A stretch of DNA of 64,000 nucleotides from Leptotrichia hongkongensis (GCF_007990635.1 NZ_AP019846.1:1984001-2048000), one strand, 5' to 3'; shown: positions 31,479 through 41,672, counted from the stretch's first letter. A program made the numbers and translations. Notes: a model not told the origin generated them from the letters alone.

Positions 31479-31507
31479 ATTATATCATTTTTTCCAAAAA
31501 AATTCAA
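31479..31507 (-). promoter_or_regulatory. Promoter of the locus 1 sRNA
   Basis: TTGAAT (31502-31507) and a consensus TATAAT (31479-31484) with a 17-base spacer on the minus strand. Locus 2 has TTGAAT-17-TACAAT at the same relative place. Confidence 0.85.
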
Positions 31508-31525
31508 TCACAAAATTTTCAAAAT

Positions 31526-31559
31526 AAAAAAAGAAGCAGAATCCAAAAAATCCCACTTC
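31526..31559 (-). terminator. Terminator of priA
   Basis: GAAGTGGGAT...GATTCTGCTTC on the minus strand (31533-31559) followed by TTTTTTTATTTT, 25 bases past the priA stop. Confidence 0.75.
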
Positions 31560-31583
31560 AAAATACATTAAGTTTCAAAAAAA

Positions 31584-33866
31584 TCACATCATATTTACAG
31601 GATCTACATCAATTGTTACCCTGACTTTCTTTTCTCTTTCCCGAAATTTGCCTACACATTTTTTTATGATTTTTTTAATTTTTAAGATATTTTCTCTTTC
31701 AAATTTAAAAAATATTTGGTATCTGTATCTGCCGTTTATTTTGTAAATTGGGGATTTAAAAGCGTCTGAAATAAAATCATTTGAAGTCAAGTTCATAGCT
31801 GCGTTTACATTTCTTATAATTTCTTCACGCAAAATTTTGGCTTTTTCCATTACCAAATTTTCTTCAGTTGCCGAAATTACCAAAATTATAATTCGTCCAA
31901 AAGGCGGATAATTTAACATTTTTCGCATAATCATCTCGTTTTTGTAGTATCCTTCGTAATCACTTTTAATTGTTTTTTTTATTACATCATTTTCGCCATT
32001 AAAAGTCTGAATAATCACTTCCCCATCCTTTTCTCCACGTCCTGCACGCCCTGAAGCCTGTGTCAATAGCTGAAAAGTCTTTTCCGAGGCCCGAAAATCT
32101 GGAAAATTTAAGATTATATCAGCATTAATTACTCCGACTAATGTTACGTTTGAAAAATGCAGTCCCTTTGCAATAATCTGTGTTCCGAGCATTATGTCGT
32201 ATTTGTGATTTTTAAAGTCGTTGTAGGTTTTTTCATAATTCTGCTTTGTCTTTATGCTTTCAGAGTCTACTCTTACTATTCTTGCCGATGGAAACGCCGT
32301 CGCTAATTCCTCTTCAATTTTTTCCGTCCCAGCGCCAATTTGCCTCATTTTATGCCCACCACATTCATCACACGCGTTGTTAAAGCGTTTTTCATATCCA
32401 CAGTAATGGCATTTGAGACTATTATCATATTTGTAATAGTTTAAGGAAATACTGCAGTTCGGACAAGTTGGAATATTTCCACAATCCTTGCATTTTAGCA
32501 AATTTGAAAATGCCTTTCTGTTCAAAATCAAGATAACCTGCTCATTTTTTTGTAAAGTCTGAGAAATCCTATTTAGCAATTCTTCTGAAAAATTTTCTGT
32601 TGTTTCATTCAAATCCACAATTTTAAATTTTGGCAATTTAGCATTCTTATACCTTTTTGTGAGCTCAATTAATTCAATATCGCCCTGCTGTGCCTGATAA
32701 TAAGTTTCAAAAGATGGAGTTGCCGAACCTAAAATAACTTTTATCTTTTCACTTTTTACAATTTCAGCTTCTTCCAAATTAACATTTTTCTCTAATTCAT
32801 TATTTTTTTCAAGTTTTTCATCTTTTTTCAAATTTTCGTTTTGCAAAAATGCCCTTTTTATCGCCACATTTTTTACCTGATACCGTGGATTATTCTCCTG
32901 CTTATAGGTATTTTCATGCTCCTCATCCACAATAATATATTTCAAGTTCTGAACAGGTGCAAAAACCGCCGATCTTGCTCCAATCACAATTTTCTTTTCG
33001 CCATTTCGTATGAAAGTCCACTCTTCCCGCTTTTCCTTGTCTGTAAGTTTGCTATGAAGAATAGCCACTTCATTGTGAAATTCCTCCTCAAGCCTTTGTA
33101 TCATCTGAACTGTAAGTGAAATTTCAGGTACCAGAAAAATACTGCCAAACCCTTGTTTCAAGGCTTCCTTTATCAAATTAATATAAATTTCCGTCTTCCC
33201 TGAACCAGTTATCCCCTTTAACAGAAAAATCTGATTTTTACTATTTTTTATCGTATCCACAGCCTTTTGCTGCTCATCATTCAAAATAATTTCCTTTTCT
33301 ACAATTTCACTTTTTCCCTTTTCACTTTTTGAAATTTTAGAATTTAAAATAACTTTCTTTTCAATCGAAATAACCTTTTCATTTACAGCTCTTTCCACAA
33401 TTTCGCTAGAAAAATTCTTTTTCAAAGTTGCAACCGTAACTTCCTGACGTTTTTTCATATATTCGTTAAATTTTTTTATTTCCTCAATTTTTTCCACTTC
33501 CAAAGTTTCATTATTTTCAGAAAATTCCTTTTGAAAAATGGCTTTTTTGGAATAATTTAACTTCAATGCTCCTGGATAAACTGACTTTATTACGCTATAA
33601 TAATCACTTATATAATAATTTTTTATCCATCTTATAAGCTGCATAATATCGGATGGAATGGATAAAACTGGGGCAACATCCTTAATTTTTTTCACTTTTG
33701 AAATATCAAACTGAATCTGATTTTCATTAACAATTGCTACAATAAGCCCCATTTTATCCTTATTTATAAAATTAACAATGCACCATTGCCCAATTTCATA
33801 CTTCTCTTCCGATTTATACGTATATATTCCCTGATTATTTTCCACATAAATTTCATAATAATACAT
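31584..33866 (-). CDS. priA: Primosomal replication protein N' (helicase PriA)
   Basis: A 760-residue 3'-5' helicase that restarts stalled forks by reloading the replisome. The N-terminal DNA-binding domain (about 1-110) precedes the helicase core with Walker A GITGSGKTEIY (about 218-228), IIVDEEHENTYKQ (DEEH box), LGSATPS, and the zinc-binding cluster CKDCGNIPTCPNCSISLNYY...CHYCGYEKRFNNACDECGG (about 455-500, eight cysteines), followed by GTEKIEEEL and ASGRAGRGEKDGEV. All key motifs are present. There is a lysine/glutamate-rich insertion of about 30 residues near 355-385, unlike E. coli PriA. Upstream gene is the PBP. Confidence 0.95.
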   Translation of the reverse strand: MYYYEIYVENNQGIYTYKSEEKYEIGQWCIVNFINKDKMGLIVAIVNENQIQFDISKVKKIKDVAPVLSIPSDIMQLIRWIKNYYISDYYSVIKSVYPGALKLNYSKKAIFQKEFSENNETLEVEKIEEIKKFNEYMKKRQEVTVATLKKNFSSEIVERAVNEKVISIEKKVILNSKISKSEKGKSEIVEKEIILNDEQQKAVDTIKNSKNQIFLLKGITGSGKTEIYINLIKEALKQGFGSIFLVPEISLTVQMIQRLEEEFHNEVAILHSKLTDKEKREEWTFIRNGEKKIVIGARSAVFAPVQNLKYIIVDEEHENTYKQENNPRYQVKNVAIKRAFLQNENLKKDEKLEKNNELEKNVNLEEAEIVKSEKIKVILGSATPSFETYYQAQQGDIELIELTKRYKNAKLPKFKIVDLNETTENFSEELLNRISQTLQKNEQVILILNRKAFSNLLKCKDCGNIPTCPNCSISLNYYKYDNSLKCHYCGYEKRFNNACDECGGHKMRQIGAGTEKIEEELATAFPSARIVRVDSESIKTKQNYEKTYNDFKNHKYDIMLGTQIIAKGLHFSNVTLVGVINADIILNFPDFRASEKTFQLLTQASGRAGRGEKDGEVIIQTFNGENDVIKKTIKSDYEGYYKNEMIMRKMLNYPPFGRIIILVISATEENLVMEKAKILREEIIRNVNAAMNLTSNDFISDAFKSPIYKINGRYRYQIFFKFERENILKIKKIIKKCVGKFREREKKVRVTIDVDPVNMM

Positions 33867-33915
33867 TTTTACCCCTTAACATTTCTTCCTCAATTAATTT
33901 TTATAAAAAATACTT

Positions 33916-36030
33916 TTATTCCAACATTATCTGTATCTTCGTCTGTTTATCAAGTTTAGTTCCTTTTTCAGGAAATTGGGAAATAATCTTTCCACTTCCA
34001 GTAATCTCATATTGTGAAAATTTCCCTTGCGGATAAATTGACAAAAATTCCCTAAGACTAATTCCTGTCAAATCAGGCATAATATTTTTTTCAAAATCTT
34101 TCTTAATTTTTCCTAAATCTTTTTTTACTTCCTGCTCAACAAATCCAGTATTCTTAATAAGTGTCTTAACTTGACCATTTGGCTGGATTCTTTTATGATT
34201 AATTAATTTTTGCAATACATTTCTTGCTGACGGTAAAGCAACTTCTGAACCATAAATAAAGTTTCCTTTAGGCTCATTAATTGTTATTAATATAGCATAT
34301 TTAGGCTTGTCTACTGGAAAAAATGCAAAAAACGAGCTGACATGTAAATTTTTATATCCTCCCTTTTCTGCTTTTTGAGCAGTCCCTGTTTTTCCACCAA
34401 TACGATAACCAGCAATATATGCATCTTTACCAGTTCCTCTAGTTACACTCGCTTCCATATATCTTCGGCTTAATTTTGAAACTTCATCACTAAACACTTT
34501 TCTTATTACAACAGGTTTGTTCTGTTTGACAATATTTCCTTTACTATCTTCCACTTTATCCACCAAATAAGGTTTTAATAACTTCCCATCATTAATAACC
34601 GCATTTAATGCCATCATTATCTGAATCTGCGTCATTGAAATTCCTTGTCCATAACCCATTGTTGATCTTCCTACCTTGTTTAATTTTTTGGATTCAACAA
34701 GTTTTTTGGTTGATTCAAAATAAGTGTCTATACCTGTTTTTGTTCCTAATCCAAGATTTGAAAAATAATTAAGAACAGTATCATTGTTCAACATTAGCAT
34801 TATTCTTACCATTATTACATTTGAAGATTTTGCAATCGCATCAGCTAGGCTTAAACTACCACTCACACTATTATCATGTTCTCTAAGTGTTCTATCATCT
34901 ACTCTTATCGAGCCTCCTGTATAAAGCTGTGTATTTTCATCAATTTTTTTTGTTTCAAGACCCATTGCAACTGTTATAGGCTTAAATATAGACCCTGGTT
35001 CAAAAAAATCTGTAATAGTTCTATTTTTTATATTTGATTTATCCTCTGATTTAGGATACGAAGACATTGCAATCACTTTACCAGTTTCCACTTCTATCAA
35101 AATTCCCATTGCCGATTCTGCCTTATGGTCTACATATGCCTGTTCCAGTTCGCTATTAAGAGCATCCTGCATAAAACTGTCAATAGTAAGGACAAGATTA
35201 TTACCTTCTTCTTCTTTCCTGTCTTCTGATTTCTTCATTTTTCCAAATTTCATAATTTCCTGCAATGCCTTTGGAACTTTTCTAAGCCCCGTCGTAATAC
35301 CTGTTTTACCTGAAAGCTCTTTATCGTAATACTTTTCAATTCCGTACATACCTCTGTTTTCTTTATTAACAAATCCTACTGTCTCTTGAAAAGCATTATT
35401 TTGAACATAACTTCTTGTAAACATTGTTTCAAACGTTACACCTTTATATCTTCTTTTATATCCCTCTTTTTTTAGAGTTTTCACATTTTTAATATCATTA
35501 TCAATTTCAGCTTCAATAGCTATTTTTGTATTATAAGGAATTATATAATCAATTTTCAGATATTTTTTCTGTTCATTTTTACGTTTTAAATACTCATTTT
35601 TATATTTCTCAGTTTCCAGATTAGGAATATATGTTTTCAACATTTCTAGCACTGTATTAATATTTTTTTCTTCAATCAAGCCGGGATCAAGATTAATAAT
35701 AAACTGCTCATTGTCATAAGCTAGAACCTGTCCATCACTTGTGGATATTTTCCCTCTTTTAGCTTTAGTAAAGCTTTTTGATGAATACTGTTTTTCTCCT
35801 TCATCTCTTAATTTGTTTCCACCTTTTGTCTGAATACTGTAAACTTTTCCAAGTATTGCAATAAATCCTATAGTTGTAAACAAAACCAATAAACCAAATC
35901 TTCCTCTGAATGTATTTAAATATTTCAAAAATATCTTCAAAAATTTTTCAGTTTCCTGATCTTTTCTATTCTTTTCTATATTTGACTTTGCCCTGTCAAT
36001 AATACTACTTTTTTTATTACCCTTTTTCAT
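33916..36030 (-). CDS. Class B penicillin-binding protein (FtsI/PBP2 type) with C-terminal PASTA domain
   Basis: A 704-residue transpeptidase for septal or lateral peptidoglycan. A basic cytoplasmic N-terminus and one TM helix (FGLLVLFTTIGFIAILGKVYS, about 46-66) precede a PBP dimerisation domain and the transpeptidase domain, with SxxK at PGSIFKPIT (about 345), SSN at about 402 and KTGTA at about 553. A single PASTA-like domain (MPDLTGISLREFLSIYP...ISQFPEKGTKLDKQTKIQIMLE) ends the protein, as in SpoVD/Pbp2x-type enzymes. It is downstream of gatB by about 20 bases. FtsI-type is likelier than RodA-linked PBP2, but this is inference. Confidence 0.9.
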   Translation of the reverse strand: MKKGNKKSSIIDRAKSNIEKNRKDQETEKFLKIFLKYLNTFRGRFGLLVLFTTIGFIAILGKVYSIQTKGGNKLRDEGEKQYSSKSFTKAKRGKISTSDGQVLAYDNEQFIINLDPGLIEEKNINTVLEMLKTYIPNLETEKYKNEYLKRKNEQKKYLKIDYIIPYNTKIAIEAEIDNDIKNVKTLKKEGYKRRYKGVTFETMFTRSYVQNNAFQETVGFVNKENRGMYGIEKYYDKELSGKTGITTGLRKVPKALQEIMKFGKMKKSEDRKEEEGNNLVLTIDSFMQDALNSELEQAYVDHKAESAMGILIEVETGKVIAMSSYPKSEDKSNIKNRTITDFFEPGSIFKPITVAMGLETKKIDENTQLYTGGSIRVDDRTLREHDNSVSGSLSLADAIAKSSNVIMVRIMLMLNNDTVLNYFSNLGLGTKTGIDTYFESTKKLVESKKLNKVGRSTMGYGQGISMTQIQIMMALNAVINDGKLLKPYLVDKVEDSKGNIVKQNKPVVIRKVFSDEVSKLSRRYMEASVTRGTGKDAYIAGYRIGGKTGTAQKAEKGGYKNLHVSSFFAFFPVDKPKYAILITINEPKGNFIYGSEVALPSARNVLQKLINHKRIQPNGQVKTLIKNTGFVEQEVKKDLGKIKKDFEKNIMPDLTGISLREFLSIYPQGKFSQYEITGSGKIISQFPEKGTKLDKQTKIQIMLE

Positions 36031-36052
36031 TTTTCTCCTAATTTAACCAATA

Positions 36053-37489
36053 TTAACCTTCAAGTCTTGCTAAAATCATTTCATTAATCATTTGCGGATT
36101 GGCTTTACCTTTAGAAAGCCTCATTGACTGTCCCACAAGATATTTTAATGCGTTACTCTTTCCAGCCTTATAATCTTCCACAGATTGAGGATTTTCAGCC
36201 AGCACCTGCTCTACAATCTTTTCAATTTCGCTGTTGTCTGTAATTTGCACAAGCCCTTTTTCCTTTACGATAATTTCAGGATCTTTATTTTCTGAAAGTA
36301 ATATTTCAAATACATCTTTTGCAATTTTTGAACTAATCGTATTAGCTTTTATCAATTTAATTAATTTTCCAATATTTTCAGACTCAATAGAAAATTCCTC
36401 AATAGAAATATTTTTTTCTTTTAGCACACGTAAAATTTCTGTCAATACCCAGTTTGCCGCAAGTCTTGAATCATCCGAAACTTTTACAACTTCTTCATAA
36501 TATTCAGCCAGTTCCTGCTCTGACGAAAGAGTAGCCGCTTCCATTTCATTCAATTTATACTCATTAATAAATCTTTTTGCCTTCTCATCTGCAAATTCTG
36601 GCATTTCATCCTTTACATTTGAAAGTCTTGATTCAGTAATGATAATCGCTGGTAAGTCAGGCTCTGGAAAATATCTATAGTCCATCGCTTCCTCTTTGCT
36701 TCTCATCGGCTTTGTAACTGCATTTTCCTCATCCCAAAGTCTTGTTTCCTGAACTACACGCCCTCCACTTTCAAGCACTTCAATTTGTCTGTTTGTTTCA
36801 TACTCAATCGCCTTCACAACCGCCTTAAATGAGTTCAAGTTCTTAGTTTCCGTTCTAGTTCCAAGTTTTGTTTCACCTTTTTTTCTAACAGAAACATTAG
36901 CATCGCATCTAAGTGATCCAAGTTCCATACTTACATCACTGACTTTTGTATATTTCAGCCTATCCTTCAATGTATTCAAATAGGCATACGCTTCCTCAGC
37001 ATTTTTTATCTCAGGCTTTGAAATAATCTCAATTAACGGTACAGAGGCCCTGTTATAATTTAGCAAAGTTTCAGAAGCCGTATGAATACTTTTCGCCGTA
37101 TCTTCCTCAATCTGTATTCTTTCAATCCCGACACTTGCTTCCTTCCCACTATTCGTCGTAATTTTCAAAACTCCATTTTCAGCATAAGGCTTAAAAAACT
37201 GTGTAATTTGATAATTTTTTGGCGAATCAGGATAAAAATAATTTTTTCTATCAAAATAACTCTCCCTGTTTATTTCACACCCAAGTGCAAGTGCGGCCTT
37301 TATCGCATAATCCAACACCTTTTCATTCAACTTCGGCAAAGCCCCAGGCTGCCCTGTACAAATAGGACATACCGCAGTATTAGGCTCTTTATTATCATAA
37401 TCCGCATCACAAGAACACCATACTTTCGTATTCGTTTTCAATTGACAATGCACTTCTAGTCCGATGACTGTTTCATATTCCATACTCAT
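36053..37489 (-). CDS. gatB: Asp/Glu-tRNA(Asn/Gln) amidotransferase subunit GatB
   Basis: A 478-residue subunit that binds the mischarged Glu-tRNA(Gln) or Asp-tRNA(Asn). Typical motifs: YETVIGLEVHCQLKTNTKVWCSC (N-terminus), CPICTGQPGALP, YFYPDSPKNYQITQF, EEDTAKSIH, DYRYFPEPDLP (about 266-276), and the C-terminal GatB/YqeY helical domain ending GKANPQMINEMILARLEG. The gatC, gatA and gatB genes are in order on this strand, but a broken lipoprotein gene lies between gatA and gatB. The GatCAB complex generates Gln-tRNA and/or Asn-tRNA by transamidation. Confidence 0.97.
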   Translation of the reverse strand: MSMEYETVIGLEVHCQLKTNTKVWCSCDADYDNKEPNTAVCPICTGQPGALPKLNEKVLDYAIKAALALGCEINRESYFDRKNYFYPDSPKNYQITQFFKPYAENGVLKITTNSGKEASVGIERIQIEEDTAKSIHTASETLLNYNRASVPLIEIISKPEIKNAEEAYAYLNTLKDRLKYTKVSDVSMELGSLRCDANVSVRKKGETKLGTRTETKNLNSFKAVVKAIEYETNRQIEVLESGGRVVQETRLWDEENAVTKPMRSKEEAMDYRYFPEPDLPAIIITESRLSNVKDEMPEFADEKAKRFINEYKLNEMEAATLSSEQELAEYYEEVVKVSDDSRLAANWVLTEILRVLKEKNISIEEFSIESENIGKLIKLIKANTISSKIAKDVFEILLSENKDPEIIVKEKGLVQITDNSEIEKIVEQVLAENPQSVEDYKAGKSNALKYLVGQSMRLSKGKANPQMINEMILARLEG

Positions 37490-37509
37490 TTTTTTAATTT
37501 TTCCCTTTC

Positions 37510-38615
37510 TTATTTTAAATTTTTAGATAAATTTAACATTTCCTGTCTTCTTTTAAAATATTCAATAATCATCTCATTTATTTCTTCATTTCTTTGATTT
37601 TGAATTTTATCAATTATTTTTTCTGTTAAAGCAGAAATTTCTTTTATTTTATTAACAAATTCGTTATACTTGTCTAAATTAATATTATTTGCCACAATTT
37701 TATCTTTATTAACTTTTTCTATATCTGATATTACAATTTTTAAAGTTTTCTCTATGCTTTTCAGATTATTTATATAACCAAACTTATCTTCTTTAGGTAT
37801 TTTATATATAAGTGCTGGAGATATATCTACTAATTTAGAACCATTTCCTGCAAATTCATCCATTAACATATCCGTTAATATTACAGTTTTTATTATATTT
37901 TCTGAAACTTTATTACCCTTCACTTCTTCTAAATTATGTTTCATCAAGATATAAACATATTCTTTAAATTTTTTATAAAAATTGTTATATTTTATTTCTG
38001 TTTCTTCATAACTTGCAATATATTGCTCAGATAATTTTTTCCCTTTTCATAATTATCTTTTTGATATTCTTTCTCATTATAATACTTTACTATATCTTTC
38101 ATAACAGCCACTTTTTTATCTAAAGAATCAATAAAATCTTGAGCACTATTATCCAAATCTTTATAATTATTTTCAGAATCTTTTTTTATCATTTTTTTTA
38201 CTTCAGGAACAATTGTTTTATAAAAGTTTTCATAATAATCCTTACCAGATTCTACCATAATAAACTCATTTAATTTTTTTTCCATTGGTTTTGAGAATTT
38301 ATTATTTTTATCTAAAAAAGTTGACGTATAAAATGTATAAAAACCATCTGGATTTATTTCTGACGTATATACTAGCACCATATTATTATAAATATCTATT
38401 TTATTAGGGTTTTGAGCAATATTTTCTATTACCTTTTTAGCAAGATTTTTGTCTTTAATTGAAAAATCAATTTCAGGAACTTCTTCATAACTTTTAGCCT
38501 TAATAACACCTTGATTTTCCTTATTTTCATAGTTATTTTCATAGTTATTTTTCCCGCAGCTTGATAAAATACAGACACTCAACATCAAAAATAGTATTAC
38601 TTTTATCTTCTTCAT
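37510..38615 (-). pseudogene. DUF3829-like lipoprotein, broken by one frameshift
   Basis: Two frames, 38615-37992 and the region down to 37510, form one protein. The first has a signal peptide and lipobox (MKKIKVILFLMLSVCILSSCG) and ends shortly after DNYEKGKN. Adding one A to the A6 run at 38035-38040 (minus strand) joins DNYEKGKKLSEQYIASYEE to the second frame and gives about 368 residues without a stop. The YYNEKEYQKDNYEKGK...Y..YEE..IKYNNF pattern resembles DUF3829 lipoproteins. The second frame alone has no ribosome site at its first start codon. The slip site is A_AAA_AAT in frame, so slippage is possible; error or decay are the alternatives. It interrupts gatA-gatB. Confidence 0.75.
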
Positions 38616-38630
38616 ATTTCCTCCACTTTT

Positions 38631-40094
38631 TTAAAGTTCTGGATATTCTATCTCTCCACGTTCTTTCTCAAATTTATTTGCCACATTAAACAATAAGTCT
38701 TCCCTAAAATAATTTCCAATCAGCTGTATTCCCACAGGAAGTCCATTTACGAAGCCACCTGGCACTGATATTGCAGGCAATCCTGCCATATTTACTGAAA
38801 CTGTGTAGATATCAGCTAAATACATTTGAACAGGATCTGTATTTTTTTCACCTTTTTTAAATGCTGTTGTCGGAGAAACTGGTGTCAAAATCAAGTCGAC
38901 TTCTGAAAGAACTCGTGAAAAATCATCTCTTATTAATCTTCTAACTTGTGAAGCCTTTTTATAATAAGCATCATAAAATCCAGAACTTAACACATAATTT
39001 CCAATCATAATTCTACGCTTAACTTCATCTCCAAAACCTTCTGTTCGTGATTTTACATACATTTCCTCAATATTTTCATCACTTTTTCTAACCCCATATC
39101 TCACTCCGTCATATCTTGACAAGTTTGAAGCGGCCTCAGCCGATGAAATTATATAATAAGTGGAAATTGCGTATTTTGTGTAAGGCAACGATACTTCCTT
39201 CACTTCCGCTCCAAGTTTTTTCAATGTTTCCACAGTTTTATCCACAACTTCCTTTATTGATTTATCCAGTTCATCTGAAAAATATTCTTTTGGAAGCCCA
39301 ATTTTTAATCCTGTTATATCATTTTCAAGCAAAGATAAATAATCTGGCACTTCCACATCTGCAGTTGTCGGATCATTTTCATCGTATCCTGAAATTATCT
39401 GCATAACTCTTGCCAAATCTTGTGAACTTTTTGCCAAAGCCCCAATCTGATCCAGCGAAGAACCGAATGCCATAAGCCCATATCTCGAAACTCTTCCGTA
39501 AGTTGGCTTTATCCCCACAGTTCCAGTCAAGCTCGCAGGCTGTCTAATACTTCCACCAGTATCTGTTCCCAAAGCAACAGGTATTTCACTAGCCGCAACC
39601 GCAGCTGCCGATCCCCCACTGCTTCCTCCTGGCACTCTTTCCAAATCCCAAGGGTTAGATGCTGACTTTATTGACGAATTTTCATTTGAGGACCCCATCG
39701 CAAATTCATCCATATTAGCCTTTCCAACTAGTACTGCTCCAGCTTCCTTCAACTTTTTCACAACAGTCGCATCATAAACTCCCACATAATTTTTCAAAAT
39801 TTGCGAAGCCGCTGTTGTCAAATCCCCTTTTGAAACAATATTATCCTTCAACGCCACAGGCACTCCAAAAAGTCCTGTATTTCCATAATTTTTTCTTCCT
39901 TCTTCGTTATTTTCTTCATCAATTTTTCGAGCCTGTTCCAATGCCTTCTCCTCAAAAATATTAGAAAAAGCCCCAACCTTATCTTCAACCGATTTTATTC
40001 TATCTAAAAAATTTCTTGTAACTTCTTCTGAAGTAATCTCTTTATTCTTTATCATTTCAGCCAGTTCGCTAGCTGCTTTTTTGTATAAATTCAT
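38631..40094 (-). CDS. gatA: Asp/Glu-tRNA(Asn/Gln) amidotransferase subunit GatA
   Basis: A 487-residue amidase-family subunit that releases ammonia from glutamine. The catalytic Ser-cisSer-Lys triad lies in the expected places: lysine in VALKDNIVSKG (about 79), the amidase signature GGSSGGSAAAVAA and GTDTGGSIRQPASLTG (about 153-190). Length and order match GatA. It follows gatC by about 20 bases and is the middle subunit of the amidotransferase encoded with gatC and gatB. Confidence 0.97.
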   Translation of the reverse strand: MNLYKKAASELAEMIKNKEITSEEVTRNFLDRIKSVEDKVGAFSNIFEEKALEQARKIDEENNEEGRKNYGNTGLFGVPVALKDNIVSKGDLTTAASQILKNYVGVYDATVVKKLKEAGAVLVGKANMDEFAMGSSNENSSIKSASNPWDLERVPGGSSGGSAAAVAASEIPVALGTDTGGSIRQPASLTGTVGIKPTYGRVSRYGLMAFGSSLDQIGALAKSSQDLARVMQIISGYDENDPTTADVEVPDYLSLLENDITGLKIGLPKEYFSDELDKSIKEVVDKTVETLKKLGAEVKEVSLPYTKYAISTYYIISSAEAASNLSRYDGVRYGVRKSDENIEEMYVKSRTEGFGDEVKRRIMIGNYVLSSGFYDAYYKKASQVRRLIRDDFSRVLSEVDLILTPVSPTTAFKKGEKNTDPVQMYLADIYTVSVNMAGLPAISVPGGFVNGLPVGIQLIGNYFREDLLFNVANKFEKERGEIEYPEL

Positions 40095-40115
40095 TTTTCC
40101 ACCTTTCCAATTTTT

Positions 40116-40415
40116 CTAATTATCCGCATTTTCTCCAACAACTTTTGGTACAATTATAAATTCCTCATCCTTATTAGGCGAATTTTCTAAAATTTCCTTC
40201 TTAATTCCAGCATCCCTAACTTTATCTTCTCTCAATTTATCTTTTAAGTCCAGCACATTAAAAAGCGGCTCTACATCAGTCGTATCAACCCCATTCAACT
40301 CTTCCATATGCTCAAATATTTTATTCAAATCCACCCTAAATTTCTCAATTTCACTTTCTGAAAATTCCAATTTAGAAAGTGTCGCTATTTTTAAAACATC
40401 TTCTTTGCTTAACAT
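40116..40415 (-). CDS. gatC: Asp/Glu-tRNA(Asn/Gln) amidotransferase subunit GatC
   Basis: A 99-residue small subunit that wraps around GatA and GatB and stabilises the complex. The N-terminal MLSKEDVLKIATLSKLEFSESEIEKF and the VDTTDVEPLFNVLDLKDKLREDKV region, with the final EEFIIVPKVV, are typical. It lies 25 bases after the end of the cytosine methyltransferase gene and starts the gatC-gatA-(lipoprotein)-gatB-pbp run. Confidence 0.96.
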   Translation of the reverse strand: MLSKEDVLKIATLSKLEFSESEIEKFRVDLNKIFEHMEELNGVDTTDVEPLFNVLDLKDKLREDKVRDAGIKKEILENSPNKDEEFIIVPKVVGENADN

Positions 40416-40439
40416 TTAATTTTTTCCTCCTTACACTTT

Positions 40440-41672
40440 TTATTCATTCTCAATTATTTTTTTCAAAGTCGGTTCCAATCGTGAAATTATACCTGTCACT
40501 AAAGCATTTCCCATCATAAAATATCTATTTCTTTTTGGCATTGTATCTGTCCAGTTTGGCGGAAACATTTGTATTATTTCACATTCTATTTCAGTTAAAG
40601 TACGGTATTTTTTTTGCTTATTATCATAAATAATATGCGAAGATCTATTTGTTGTTCCTTCACTTGTAAGCAGTGTCCTAGCCGGTTCTTCCATATTTTC
40701 TGGAAAAGCAATATTTCCTTCACTATAAATATACGAATGTCCTTCCTTTGTTTTTCTTTCTATTCTTTTTCCTCCCTTTAAATATTTCCATTTTTCCAGT
40801 TTTTCATCTGTTACTAAATATTCCTTCAAATCAAAGTCATTGTAACTTTTTGCCTTTTCTATAACTTCCTTTAAAGAAAAAATATCTTCTTTAATTGAAT
40901 CTACATTATAATGAAAAACGGTTCCTTCCATCATTATTCCGCTTTCAAAAAATTTTCCTTCTGAATATTCATCACTTATTTTTAAAATATTTTCATATTT
41001 ATTCAGATTTATTTCTTTTTCAGAATCTATCATTACTGGAAATACTTTATTAAAAATATTTTCCTTATTTTTTCTAAATTCCTTAGCATACTTCAAATTT
41101 TTCTTAAAAGCAAATATGAACACTCTTTTTCTTTTTTGTGGCATTGAATAATCTCCTGCATTTATAACTCTCCATTGCACATAATATCCTAATTCATCAA
41201 ATGTCTTTAGCATTATTGCAAAGTCTCTTCCTCTTCTGCTTGCTGGCGATTTTAAAAGTCTATCCACATTTTCTAGAAGTACAAAAGGAGATTTTTTTTC
41301 AATCAAAACATCTTTTATATCCCAGAATAAAACTCCCTTTTTACCCTCAATACCCTTTTCCCCGCTAAGACTTCTCGCTACAGAATAATCTTGACAAGGA
41401 AAACCTCCAACCAATAAATTATGTTCAGGTATCGATTTTTTATTAACTTTATTTATATCTTCATTCGAATTATTTTCTATTCCAAATCTTTTCACATAGC
41501 AATTATACGCATGTTGTACTTTTGTTGAAGGCTCAAACTGATTTCCCCAGACAAAATCCCATATTTTATTTTCTTTTGCTAATCCTGTTTTTTTGTCAAA
41601 ATCCTTTATTTTATTCAAACCAACTCTGAAACCTCCAACACCTGCAAATAACTCTGCAACTGTTAACTCCAT
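40440..41672 (-). CDS. DNA (cytosine-5)-methyltransferase of a Sau3AI-type R-M system
   Basis: A 410-residue type II m5C methyltransferase. Motif I AELFAGVGGFRVGL (about residues 6-19), motif IV GGFPCQDYSVA with the catalytic cysteine (about 95), motif VI LLENVDRLL (about 135), motif VIII-like region VQWRVINAGDYSMPQKRKRVF, a variable target-recognition stretch, and motifs IX-X (EPARTLLTSEGTTNRSSHI; MGNALVTGIISRL). Its start overlaps the stop of the nuclease gene by one base (TAATG). The partner resembles Sau3AI, so GATC with methylation of the cytosine is the likely target; this is an inference. Confidence 0.93.
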   Translation of the reverse strand: MELTVAELFAGVGGFRVGLNKIKDFDKKTGLAKENKIWDFVWGNQFEPSTKVQHAYNCYVKRFGIENNSNEDINKVNKKSIPEHNLLVGGFPCQDYSVARSLSGEKGIEGKKGVLFWDIKDVLIEKKSPFVLLENVDRLLKSPASRRGRDFAIMLKTFDELGYYVQWRVINAGDYSMPQKRKRVFIFAFKKNLKYAKEFRKNKENIFNKVFPVMIDSEKEINLNKYENILKISDEYSEGKFFESGIMMEGTVFHYNVDSIKEDIFSLKEVIEKAKSYNDFDLKEYLVTDEKLEKWKYLKGGKRIERKTKEGHSYIYSEGNIAFPENMEEPARTLLTSEGTTNRSSHIIYDNKQKKYRTLTEIECEIIQMFPPNWTDTMPKRNRYFMMGNALVTGIISRLEPTLKKIIENE

